Of a stretch of 64,000 nucleotides of DNA, positions 34,109 through 41,963 are shown piece by piece (the stretch's first letter is position 1; each line of letters opens with the position of its first letter). The notes under the pieces were generated by a model, which saw only the letters and a list, made by a program, of their open reading frames with translations, made no database searches and was not told where the DNA came from. The stretch is from Bacteroidota bacterium (lineage in GTDB: Bacteria > Bacteroidota > Bacteroidia > Flavobacteriales > Flavobacteriaceae), in contig JAEXIT010000004.1 of the NCBI GenBank assembly GCA_023446155.1, positions 248,001 through 312,000 of the forward strand. Direction: 5' to 3'. A program made the translations under genes and the position numbers.

Positions 34109-34564
34109 TTATATTGTTCGATAGCGTTCTAGTAAATCATTTAAAAGTTCCTGTTCTTCCTGACTCAGGTTTTGTGCAAACAGTTGTTCGTGATGATCCA
34201 CTTTTGGATCCAGTTCTTCGAGTAGTTCCAAACCTTTATCGGTGATGGTTACTTCCATTTTCCGACGGTTGTCCGGGCAAACTTCGCGAGTTACCAGATC
34301 TTTTAATAATAATTTGTCAACCAATCGGGTGGTGTTACTGGTTTTGGCCAGCATTCGTTCCTGAATTACACACATATTGGTTGGCTTTGCCTTTTGACCT
34401 CTCAAAATCCGCAATACGTTGTACTGTTCACTTGATAATTCATAAGGCTTTAATACCTCAGCGAATTTCTCGGAAACCAAATTTTGAGTGTACAAAATGT
34501 TTAACACTGTACGTTTGCCCAGTGATAATGTTTTTGTAGATTTGATGATGTCTTCGATTTTCAT
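34109..34564 (-). CDS. MarR family transcriptional regulator
   Basis: A 151-residue winged-helix protein: LSSEQYNVLRILRGQ, then MCVIQERMLAKTSNTTRLVDKLLLKDLVTREVCPDNRRKMEVTIT, the MarR recognition helix and wing with the DNRR motif. Members usually repress their own operon and adjacent oxidoreductases until a phenolic or oxidising ligand binds. Two palindromes TTGTA-N2-TACAA in its promoter are the likely operators. Confidence 0.92.
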   Translation of the reverse strand: MKIEDIIKSTKTLSLGKRTVLNILYTQNLVSEKFAEVLKPYELSSEQYNVLRILRGQKAKPTNMCVIQERMLAKTSNTTRLVDKLLLKDLVTREVCPDNRRKMEVTITDKGLELLEELDPKVDHHEQLFAQNLSQEEQELLNDLLERYRTI

Positions 34565-34577
34565 TGTGTTATTAAAT

Positions 34578-34619
34578 TTGTAGGTACAAATGTAGTAATG
34601 TTTTTAATTGTATATACAA
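34578..34619 (-). promoter_or_regulatory. MarR operon promoter with paired operators
   Basis: Two perfect inverted repeats, TTGTAGGTACAA (34578-34589; arms TTGTA/TACAA) and TTGTATATACAA (34608-34619), lie 30 bases apart centre to centre, about three helical turns. On the minus strand the -7 box TACATTTG (34594-34587) and TTG (34619-34617, 22-base spacer) fall inside them. Binding would block the promoter. Confidence 0.65.
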
Positions 34620-34700
34620 ATGTTTGTTTAATTTTTTGTTAAATTTATTTTCGAGGCTGTCAGAATGCTTAATTTTAGTGACCTAAACCCGATTTATACC

Positions 34701-35267
34701 ATGAGAAAAATTATAGTAATGCTGGCTGTTTGCAGCTTTATGTCCTGTAAAAAAGAAACAACACCACCCGAAACAACTGCTCCGGAACCGGAAAAGGCAG
34801 TGGTAGCCGATCAGCCAAAACCGATTAAAGTATATGAAAAAGACGGAATCAAAGTCCCGTCTTATGATTTTAATGCCTTCGAACCGTTTTTAAAAAAGGA
34901 TAACGACACGACCTATGTGGTTAACTTTTGGGCCACCTGGTGTGTGCCATGTGTGGAAGAGTTACCACATTTCGAAAAATTAAATGCGACGTATAAGGAT
35001 CAAAAAGTAAAAGTGTTATTGGTGAGTTTGGATATGCCACAAAAAGTGGAATCCAATTTGTTACCGTTTGTAAAAAAGAAAAACATGCAGTCGGAGGTGA
35101 TCTATTTAAATGATCCGGATGCCAACGCCTGGATTAGCAAAGTCGACACGGCCTGGTCGGGTGCGATTCCGGCAACGGTAATCTATAAAGGAAACAAACG
35201 CAAGTTTTTCGAACAGTCGTTTACCTACGACGCTTTGGAAAAAGAGTTAAAATCTGTAATGAATTAA
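34701..35267 (+). CDS. TlpA-like thioredoxin-fold lipoprotein
   Basis: A 188-residue protein with a lipoprotein signal (lipobox FMSC, Cys16), a Pro/Glu/Thr-rich linker to about residue 45, and a thioredoxin domain with active site WCVPC (C81, C84) in NFWATWCVPCVEELPHFE. It is expected to be a periplasmic disulfide reductase or part of thiol redox relays. The ATG at 34701 gives the signal peptide; the open frame upstream is ignored. It is followed after 26 bases by a second thioredoxin-like gene, so the two are likely one operon. Confidence 0.92.
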   Translation: MRKIIVMLAVCSFMSCKKETTPPETTAPEPEKAVVADQPKPIKVYEKDGIKVPSYDFNAFEPFLKKDNDTTYVVNFWATWCVPCVEELPHFEKLNATYKDQKVKVLLVSLDMPQKVESNLLPFVKKKNMQSEVIYLNDPDANAWISKVDTAWSGAIPATVIYKGNKRKFFEQSFTYDALEKELKSVMN

Positions 35268-35293
35268 ATCAACCTAAAAAACAACTATATAAT

Positions 35294-35905
35294 ATGAAAG
35301 CAATTAAATTTTTAGCACTGACACTGATAGTAGGAGTTATGAGTGCATTTACATTGATCAAACCAGCAGCCGGCTATAAGGTAGGCGATGTGGCAACCGA
35401 TTTCAGTTTAAAAAATGTGGACAATAAAAAAGTGTCGTTAGCCGATTTCAAAGCTGCCAAAGGTTTTATCGTAGTATTCACCTGTAATCACTGTCCGTAT
35501 GCACAGGCGTATGAAGATCGTATCATCGCTTTGGACAAAAAATATAAAAAACTGGGATACCCGGTAATTGCGATCAACCCGAACAATCCGGCCAAACAAA
35601 AAGACGATAGTTTCGAATTGATGCAGGTACGTGCCAAAGAGAAAAACTTTACGTTCCCGTATTTATTGGATGAAGGTCAGAAAATCTATCCACAATATGG
35701 AGCGACTAAAACGCCTCACGTGTATATTTTACAAAAAACAAAAGCTGGAAATGTGGTAAAATACATCGGAGCGATCGACGATAATTATAGCGACGCAGCT
35801 GCCGTAAAAGAAAAATATGCCGAAAATGCATTGGATGCTTTATTAAAAAACAAAGAAGTAGCGGTAAAAGAAACCAAAGCGATCGGTTGTTCGATTAAAG
35901 CGTAA
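35294..35905 (+). CDS. Exported thioredoxin/AhpC-TSA-like protein
   Basis: A 203-residue protein with a hydrophobic N-terminus (about residues 5-24) that is either a signal peptide or an anchor. The AhpC/TSA-like fold shows VGDVATDFSLKNVDNKKVSL, then IVVFTCNHCPYAQAYEDR with a CNHC pair (C64, C67), and a YGATKTPHVYILQ segment containing the cis-Pro. Members of this NHCPY group are annotated as thioredoxin family proteins of unknown substrate. It follows the TlpA-like gene. Confidence 0.88.
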   Translation: MKAIKFLALTLIVGVMSAFTLIKPAAGYKVGDVATDFSLKNVDNKKVSLADFKAAKGFIVVFTCNHCPYAQAYEDRIIALDKKYKKLGYPVIAINPNNPAKQKDDSFELMQVRAKEKNFTFPYLLDEGQKIYPQYGATKTPHVYILQKTKAGNVVKYIGAIDDNYSDAAAVKEKYAENALDALLKNKEVAVKETKAIGCSIKA

Positions 35906-35934
35906 TAATTTCAAAAAAAAATTTTAATAGGGAA

Positions 35935-35963
35935 GGAGTCGGATAGTATACCGGCTCCTTTTT
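35935..35963 (+). terminator. Terminator after the thioredoxin pair
   Basis: Arms GGAGTCGG (35935-35942) and CCGGCTCC (35951-35958, one G-T pair) followed by five T. Confidence 0.75.
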
Positions 35964-36144
35964 ATTTGGGATAAGACCATCAGGTTGAATTCGGTTTTTT
36001 CCGACAGAAAAACGATACGCTAAAATAAATTGGAAAACCGATTAAAAGTAGCCGATTCGTTTAATTATGTGATTATATATTTTATTTTTGCGAAGTTTTA
36101 AATCATAATAATTAAAAACAATAAAACTCTTAAAAATTACAAAT

Positions 36145-36573
36145 ATGTTTAAACTTAAAAGTCTGTCTTTATTGGCAACGGTAGTATTCGTTGGTTTGTC
36201 TTCTTGTAGTAGTAGCAGTGATTCCTCTCCGGAAGTAGCGCCACAAGTTGAAGGAACCTGGCAATTTACTAAAGAAGGAACGATTGTCAATAATCAGGAA
36301 ATTATAAATGATTACGAGCATACTGCCGGTTGTACAAAAGATTATCTTGAAATATTTGCTGCTAACATAATCAAAGACCATTATTTCGACAATCCAAACT
36401 GTCAGGAAACTATTGATACCGGAGCCTGGACTAAAAATAATAATGCGTTGACATTTGTATATCAAAACGGAACAACTGTGAACGCTGAGATTATGCAATT
36501 AACGAATACCACAATGAAATTAAAATTTGTACTTTCCGGAACTACAAATTTGCTGGTTTTAACCCGACTGTAA
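36145..36573 (+). CDS. Lipocalin-like lipoprotein
   Basis: A 142-residue protein with lipoprotein signal (lipobox LSSC, Cys21, followed by a Ser-rich tether). The mature part has the shape of Bacteroidota lipocalin-like proteins: VEGTWQFTKEGTIVNN near residue 35, a central Cys pair region, and a final TTNLLVLTRL strand. The role is unknown. A -7-like TATTTTTG lies at 36083-36090. Its stop codon forms part of the large palindrome that follows. Confidence 0.72.
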   Translation: MFKLKSLSLLATVVFVGLSSCSSSSDSSPEVAPQVEGTWQFTKEGTIVNNQEIINDYEHTAGCTKDYLEIFAANIIKDHYFDNPNCQETIDTGAWTKNNNALTFVYQNGTTVNAEIMQLTNTTMKLKFVLSGTTNLLVLTRL

Positions 36574-36639
36574 TTCTGTCTTAAAATAAGAAACCCCGTT
36601 GTATATATACAACGGGGTTTCTTATTTTAAGACAGAATT
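36572..36639. repeat. 68-base perfect palindrome, probable bidirectional terminator
   Basis: Arms of 34 bases (36572-36605 and 36606-36639) are exactly complementary, centred on GTATATATAC and containing AACCCCGTTG / CAACGGGGTT. It includes part of the stop codon of the lipocalin-like gene and ends about 40 bases before the 39-residue ORF on the minus strand. The GC-rich inner part works as a terminator hairpin; the full length is much greater than termination needs. Confidence 0.85.
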
Positions 36640-36678
36640 TTTAGAATTGTAAGTAATCAGAAAATCTGATTTTAGATA

Positions 36679-36798
36679 TTAGTTTGTTTTTTTTTGATGT
36701 GCTTTAACTAGCGCAGGAGGTGGAGCTGCAACTCTTTTTTTAGGAGTAATAGGAGCAGTTCTAGCTTGACCATTTTTTTGACTAGTAATTATTTTCAT
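36679..36798 (-). CDS. 39-residue basic peptide coupled to DUF6338-like gene
   Basis: A short ORF beginning MKIITSQKNGQARTAPITP, followed by KKRVAAPPPALVKAHQKK. It is rich in Lys/Arg, Pro and Ala, with no hydrophobic segment. Its ATG overlaps the stop of the upstream membrane protein gene by four bases (ATGA), the typical signature of translational coupling, which is the main evidence that it is real. No family is known to me. A basic, disordered character suggests binding to nucleic acid, membrane phosphates or a partner protein, but that is inference. Confidence 0.6.
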   Translation of the reverse strand: MKIITSQKNGQARTAPITPKKRVAAPPPALVKAHQKKTN

Positions 36799-37454
36799 TT
36801 TTGATTTGACTTAGTGTTAGCTTGTTCTATTATTATATTTTCATTTTTTAAACATAAATATATTGATTCAACGTCATATAGCTTTTCACTTTCAGGATAA
36901 TTATAAATAGTAACTTCATTTAAAACAATTTCTTTAAAATTGTCTTTTTCTGAATATAAAGAGACGGAACCGAGGTAGGTTAATTTATTTTCGATGTCTC
37001 TTATATAAATCCATTCTATTTCAGAACTATTCAAATATAAAGAAAATAAATTTTCGTCACTCTTTTTAGTTGAAACTTTTAGATCGCATGCTAAGCGATT
37101 AATTAAATTGTAGGTGTCTATATATGTAAATAAATAAGCAATAACCACACCGCAAATGGAAGCATATATGACTTCATTGTAGGGTATGCTAGACTCTTTT
37201 GAAATCGATTTGAAAGTGTTTAATACGGGAGAATCTGAATTTATATCGGAACATACACTTTTAATGCAATAAAGAATTAAATAAATTATTTGTAGGCTTA
37301 CATAAGATAAAATCCCTAATAATATTGACACGGCTATAAACATTAAATCACTTCTGTTATTGGCTCTTGATGTAATTCTCTTATAAATAAAATAGGAAAT
37401 GAACCCAGGGATTAGAAGGATAATTATTTTTATTGTCAAACTAGATATTTCCAT
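36795..37454 (-). CDS. DUF6338-like membrane protein, AT-rich
   Basis: A 219-residue protein with an N-terminal membrane part: helix at about 4-22 (IKIIILLIPGFISYFIY), helix at about 37-62, and helix at about 95-115, followed by a cytoplasmic domain. The opening PGFISYFIYKRITSRANNRSDL pattern resembles DUF6338 proteins; the assignment is from memory. The gene is visibly more AT-rich than its neighbours and uses codons such as TTA and ATA heavily, which suggests acquisition by transfer. The ATG at 37454 is preferred over a TTG at 37472. A coupled 39-codon ORF follows. Confidence 0.65.
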   Translation of the reverse strand: MEISSLTIKIIILLIPGFISYFIYKRITSRANNRSDLMFIAVSILLGILSYVSLQIIYLILYCIKSVCSDINSDSPVLNTFKSISKESSIPYNEVIYASICGVVIAYLFTYIDTYNLINRLACDLKVSTKKSDENLFSLYLNSSEIEWIYIRDIENKLTYLGSVSLYSEKDNFKEIVLNEVTIYNYPESEKLYDVESIYLCLKNENIIIEQANTKSNQK

Positions 37455-37572
37455 TTGATAGTGTTTATTCAAGTGTATTAAATAAAGTTACTATTATTTC
37501 ATTTTGATCTATAGGCAGCATTAGCCATTTAATCTTTTTTGTCTACATTTGACTTTTAAACGCAAATCAACA

Positions 37573-37893
37573 ATGGACATTACTCAAGAACAATGGTGGC
37601 AGGAAGCGCAACAGGACAGCAACGCTGTAATTCTGGATGTGCGTACCGAAGACGAATGGAATCAGGGAATCATTCCGGGAGCCATCAACATCGATATTTA
37701 TAAAGGTCAGGGATTCATTTATCAGGTAGACGAACTGGATAAATCCAAAACCTACTATATTTATTGCCGATCGGGAGGAAGAAGCGGTCAGGCGTGTAAC
37801 CTGATGCAACAAATGGGGTTTGCCAAAACCTATAACCTTGTGGGCGGAATTATGGAATGGAACGGGCCGGTCGAAATGCCGGAAGAAAAATAA
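37573..37893 (+). CDS. Rhodanese-like sulfurtransferase domain protein
   Basis: A 106-residue single-domain rhodanese with active-site C65 in YIYCRSGGRSGQACNLM and the conserved LDVRTEDEWNQGIIPGAINI. Such proteins carry persulfide sulfur or regulate through thiol chemistry. There is no signal peptide, so it is cytoplasmic. The ATG at 37573 (MDITQEQWW) is chosen over a TTG at 37549; a -7 box TACATTTG lies at 37544-37551. It is a single gene ending in a strong terminator. Confidence 0.93.
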   Translation: MDITQEQWWQEAQQDSNAVILDVRTEDEWNQGIIPGAINIDIYKGQGFIYQVDELDKSKTYYIYCRSGGRSGQACNLMQQMGFAKTYNLVGGIMEWNGPVEMPEEK

Positions 37894-37922
37894 AAAAAGG
37901 GACTTTTAAAGTCCCTTTTTTC
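37892..37922. terminator. Bidirectional terminator
   Basis: Palindrome GGGACTTTTAAAGTCCC at 37899-37915 with an A run before and a T run after, between the converging rhodanese and LOG genes. Confidence 0.88.
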
Positions 37923-37935
37923 GTATATATCCCTA

Positions 37936-38661
37936 TTAGAAATTAGGGCTTAAGTTGTATTTCTTGTAGAAGTTATCCAAAGCTTCCAATACCTCATCTT
38001 CGTTGTCTACCACTCGGAACAGATCTAAATCGGCTGGATTGGCATTGGCGTGTTTTTCAATGATCACGGTTTTGATCCATTCCAATAAACCGGACCAGAA
38101 ATCACGACCTACCAAAATAATTGGGAATTTCCCGATTTTTTTAGTCTGAATCAAGGTAATCGCTTCAAACAATTCGTCTAGCGTTCCGAAACCACCCGGC
38201 ATTACCACAAATCCCTGAGAATATTTTACAAACATTACTTTGCGTACAAAGAAATAGTCAAACTGAAGGTTTTTATCGCGGTCGATATACGGATTAAAAT
38301 GTTGTTCGAACGGTAATTCAATGTTTAAACCTACCGAAGTTCCACCTCCAAAATGGGCACCTTTATTTCCGGCTTCCATAATCCCGGGACCACCACCGGT
38401 AATCACACCGTAACCCGCCTTACTGATTTTATAAGCAATTTTTTCTGCCAACAGGTAGTATTTGTCTTCTGGTTTGGTTCGGGCCGATCCGAAAATCGAA
38501 ACACATGGACCAATACGTCCCATCGTCTCATAACCGTTTACAAATTCGGACATGATTTTAAAAATCGCCCAGGAATCGTTTGTTCGTATCTCGTTCCAGG
38601 TTTTTTGCTTGAATTTATCCTGTATTCTGTCGTCTTCGTTTTCAAATTGTTCTTTCATCAT
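37936..38661 (-). CDS. LOG/TIGR00730 family nucleotide phosphoribohydrolase
   Basis: A 241-residue Rossmann-fold protein with the LOG signature: GPCVSIFGSARTK, GGGPGIMEAGNKGAHFGG and PGGFGTLDELFEAITL, the PGGxGTxxE active-site motif. LOG proteins remove ribose 5-phosphate from (cytokinin) nucleoside monophosphates; others act as nucleotide-salvage PpnN-like enzymes. Older annotations as lysine decarboxylase are not supported. It begins MMKEQ, so either of two adjacent ATGs may be used. The leader appears long (see the gap entry). Confidence 0.93.
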   Translation of the reverse strand: MMKEQFENEDDRIQDKFKQKTWNEIRTNDSWAIFKIMSEFVNGYETMGRIGPCVSIFGSARTKPEDKYYLLAEKIAYKISKAGYGVITGGGPGIMEAGNKGAHFGGGTSVGLNIELPFEQHFNPYIDRDKNLQFDYFFVRKVMFVKYSQGFVVMPGGFGTLDELFEAITLIQTKKIGKFPIILVGRDFWSGLLEWIKTVIIEKHANANPADLDLFRVVDNEDEVLEALDNFYKKYNLSPNF

Positions 38662-38984
38662 CTAAACTCTTTTCTATTAATTATTATTATGTTTTTGTAT
38701 TGTAATTCGTAGATCGTATGCCATACTTATCCCGCAGTGATGCTAAATGCTACTGCTATATCGGTATAATAATGTGAATTAGGAGTGTTGTTGTTTGTTG
38801 ACATTTATCCGGAAACCGGACAAACATAGTCTAAAACTATTATCTTTTTTGACGTTATGCAAATTTAGCACTCCCTTTTTTTAAAATAAATGAACGAATT
38901 CAGATGACTTTGTTGTAACCTATTGTACAACAGTGTCTTGTTTGCTAAAAAAATAAAAGGCAATACGATATTGCCTTTTGTGTT
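38662..38984. other. Gap with long leader and possible 25-residue ORF
   Basis: On the minus strand a -7-like TAAATTTG (38877-38870) would give a leader of about 200 bases for the LOG gene. That leader holds a small hairpin (TCCGG-TTT-CCGGA, around 38809-38821) and a 25-codon ORF (ATG at 38804, stop at 38727) beginning MSTNNNTPNSHYY. No -33 box is clear. The uvrA terminator lies at its right end. Confidence 0.3.
38946..38978 (-). terminator. uvrA terminator
   Basis: Arms AAAGGCAATA (38956-38965) and TATTGCCTTT (38969-38978) with loop CGA. The A-rich stretch at 38946-38955 is T-rich on the minus strand, after the uvrA stop. Confidence 0.82.
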
Positions 38985-41819
38985 TTATAAATGTAATTCC
39001 TTTTTTAAGAACTTAGCGGTATAACTTTTTTGGTTTTTAATAACCTCTTCCGGTGTGCCTTTGGTAACCAGTTGTCCACCACCTTTTCCACCTTCATAAC
39101 CGATATCGATTATATAATCGGCCAATTTGATCACATCTAAATTATGTTCGATGATCACGACGGTATTTCCTTTGTCAACCAGCTTATTGATCACTTCCAT
39201 TAAAACACGGATGTCCTCAAAATGCAATCCAGTCGTCGGTTCGTCCAATATATAGAAGGTATTACCAGTGTCTTTTTTAGACAATTCCGTGGCCAATTTA
39301 ATCCGTTGGGCTTCACCACCCGAAAGGGTTGTACTTTGCTGACCAAGGGTGATATAGCCTAAGCCGACGTCCTGTATGGTTTTTATTTTACGGTAGATTT
39401 TCGGAATGTTTTCAAAAAATGGAACGGCTTCGTCTACGGTCATTTCCAATATGTCGGAAATGGATTTTCCTTTATAACGAATTTCAAGGGTTTCGCGGTT
39501 AAAACGTTTCCCCTGACAGGTTTCACATTCTACATATACGTCCGGTAGGAAACTCATTTCGATCGTACGAACGCCCGATCCTTCACAGGTTTCGCAACGT
39601 CCGCCGGAAACATTAAAGCTAAAACGTCCCGGTTTATAACCACGAATCATCGCTTCCGGAGTTTGGGTAAATAAGGTTCTGATTTCCGAAAATACATCGG
39701 TATACGTCGCCGGATTGGAACGCGGTGTTCGCCCAATCGGACTTTGATCAATATCGATTACTTTGTCGATATGTTCCAGTCCTTCGATCTTTTTATACGG
39801 TTGCGGTTTTTTAACAGCATTAAAAAAGTGTGCGTTCAGAATCGGATAAAGCGTCTCGTTGATCAACGTAGATTTCCCGCTTCCGGATACGCCGGTTACG
39901 CAGATTAGTTTTCCTAATGGGAATTCGACACTGACGTTTTTAAGGTTGTTTCCGGTGGCGCCACTCAGTTTTAAAACTTTTCCGTTTCCTTCGCGGCGTA
40001 CTTCCGGAATGGCAATTTCCATTGTTCCGTTTAGATACGAGGCAGTTAAGGTTTTTTCGGATAATAATTCCTGTGGCGTTCCTTTACTGATGATTTCTCC
40101 ACCAAAACGTCCGGCTTTTGGACCAATGTCGATTACATAATCGGCACGTTCAATCATGTCTTTGTCGTGTTCGACCACAATAACCGAATTTCCGATGTCC
40201 CGCAATTGTTCCAAAGAACGGATCAGACGTTCGTTGTCGCGTTGGTGTAAGCCGATACTCGGTTCATCCAGAATATACAAAACACCAACCAGTTGGGAAC
40301 CAATTTGCGTGGCCAGTCGGATTCGCTGTGCTTCACCACCCGAAAGGGATTTGGAACTGCGGTTTAACGACAGATAGTTCAGTCCTACATCGACCAGGAA
40401 ACTCAAACGCGCGCGTATTTCTTTTACAATTTCCGTCGCAATCGCTTTTTGTTTTTCCGATAAATGCGGTTCTAGGTCCTGAAACCATAAACTCAATTCA
40501 TCAATATCCATGGACGAAAGTTCGCCAATATTTTTTTCGTTGATTTTAAAGTATAACGCTTCTTTTCGCAAACGGGTTCCTTCGCAAACCGGACAATCCA
40601 CTTCGTCCATAAATTCTTTTGCCCATCGTTTGATGGTCGCCGAATCACTTTCGTCATGTTGGTTTTTGATAAAATTGGAAATCCCTTCAAAATCGATTTT
40701 ATATTCTTTAGTAATTCCCATGACTTTCGAAACCACGGAGAATTTTTCATTTCCACCGTTAAGGATCATATCGATCGCTTCCGGCGATATTTTTTCAATC
40801 GGATCGGTTAGTTTAAAACCAAACTTTTCCCCAATGATTTCCAACTGTTTGAAAATCCAGGAGTTTTTTTGCTCTCCTAATGGGGCAAAACCACCATTTT
40901 TAATGGATAGTTTCGGATTTGGAATAATTTTATTCAGATTTACTTCGCTCACCAAACCCAATCCGTTACAATGTTCGCAAGCGCCTTTTGGCGAGTTAAA
41001 CGAAAAGTTGTTCGGCTCCGGATTCGGATACGAAATCCCGGTTGAGGGACACATCAGGTTTCGGCTAAAAAAGCGTACTTCCTGGCTTTCCTGTTCGATA
41101 ACCATCATAATATCTTCACCGTGATACATGGCGGTTTTAATACTTTCGGTTAGTCTTTTGTCATTTTCTTCCGTATTCTCAATTTGCATACGGTCGATTA
41201 CAATTTCGATATCGTGGGTTTTATAACGGTCGACTTTCATGCCGTATTCCAGATCGCGGATTTCGCCGTCTACGCGTACTTTAACAAAGCCTTGTTTGGA
41301 GATTTGTTCGAATAGTTCGCGGTAGTGTCCTTTTCGGGAACGGATAACCGGCGCCAGAATATTGATGCGCTTTCCGTTGAAGTCTTCATAAATCAGTTCT
41401 TTAATTTGATCATCGCTATAACTCACCATTTTTTCACCGGTGTTGTAACTGTAGGCTTCACCGGCACGGGCATAAAACAAACGAAGGAAATCGTAAATCT
41501 CGGTAATGGTTCCTACGGTAGAACGCGGACTTTTACTGGTCGTTTTCTGCTCAATGGCAATAACAGGAGAAAGCCCGTCGATTTTATCCACATCCGGACG
41601 CTCGAGTCCGCCCAGGAATTGGCGGGCATACGCAGAAAAAGTCTCAATGTAACGACGTTGTCCTTCGGCATAAATGGTATCGAAAGCCAGCGATGATTTC
41701 CCGGAGCCGGAAAGACCGGTTATCACAACCAGTTTTTCCCGCGGAATCACAACGTCAATATTCTTTAAATTATGCGCTCTTGCGCCTAATACTTCAATGG
41801 TTTCTTCTGAGTTTAGCAT
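38985..41819 (-). CDS. uvrA: Excinuclease ABC subunit A
   Basis: A 944-residue DNA damage sensor of nucleotide excision repair, the usual UvrA length. It has two ABC modules: Walker A GLSGSGKSSLAF near residue 30 and GVSGSGKSTLIN near 640; signature LSGGEAQRIRLAT and LSGGEAQRIKLAT. Zinc-binding cysteine pairs are visible (CEHCNGLG, CPVCEGTR, CETCEGSG with CETCQGKR). The ATG at 41819 (MLNSEETIEVLG) is preferred. A -7-like TACCTTTG lies at 41845-41838 on the minus strand. No neighbouring repair gene. Confidence 0.98.
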   Translation of the reverse strand: MLNSEETIEVLGARAHNLKNIDVVIPREKLVVITGLSGSGKSSLAFDTIYAEGQRRYIETFSAYARQFLGGLERPDVDKIDGLSPVIAIEQKTTSKSPRSTVGTITEIYDFLRLFYARAGEAYSYNTGEKMVSYSDDQIKELIYEDFNGKRINILAPVIRSRKGHYRELFEQISKQGFVKVRVDGEIRDLEYGMKVDRYKTHDIEIVIDRMQIENTEENDKRLTESIKTAMYHGEDIMMVIEQESQEVRFFSRNLMCPSTGISYPNPEPNNFSFNSPKGACEHCNGLGLVSEVNLNKIIPNPKLSIKNGGFAPLGEQKNSWIFKQLEIIGEKFGFKLTDPIEKISPEAIDMILNGGNEKFSVVSKVMGITKEYKIDFEGISNFIKNQHDESDSATIKRWAKEFMDEVDCPVCEGTRLRKEALYFKINEKNIGELSSMDIDELSLWFQDLEPHLSEKQKAIATEIVKEIRARLSFLVDVGLNYLSLNRSSKSLSGGEAQRIRLATQIGSQLVGVLYILDEPSIGLHQRDNERLIRSLEQLRDIGNSVIVVEHDKDMIERADYVIDIGPKAGRFGGEIISKGTPQELLSEKTLTASYLNGTMEIAIPEVRREGNGKVLKLSGATGNNLKNVSVEFPLGKLICVTGVSGSGKSTLINETLYPILNAHFFNAVKKPQPYKKIEGLEHIDKVIDIDQSPIGRTPRSNPATYTDVFSEIRTLFTQTPEAMIRGYKPGRFSFNVSGGRCETCEGSGVRTIEMSFLPDVYVECETCQGKRFNRETLEIRYKGKSISDILEMTVDEAVPFFENIPKIYRKIKTIQDVGLGYITLGQQSTTLSGGEAQRIKLATELSKKDTGNTFYILDEPTTGLHFEDIRVLMEVINKLVDKGNTVVIIEHNLDVIKLADYIIDIGYEGGKGGGQLVTKGTPEEVIKNQKSYTAKFLKKELHL

Positions 41820-41963
41820 AAAAAATCGAGCAAAACGCAAAGGTACTATTTTGACAGCGATTTGAGACGTCCCGAAGAAAGAAATTTTTGTTATTTTTTA
41901 GAGTGAATCACCGACTCAAAATCGGAAAATCGAAACGAAAAGTATTTGATTCCCAATCGGTAG

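Noticed and set aside
40510..41124. 204-codon ORF on the plus strand inside uvrA
   Set aside because: It is antisense to a clearly coding, highly conserved part of uvrA; a shadow frame.
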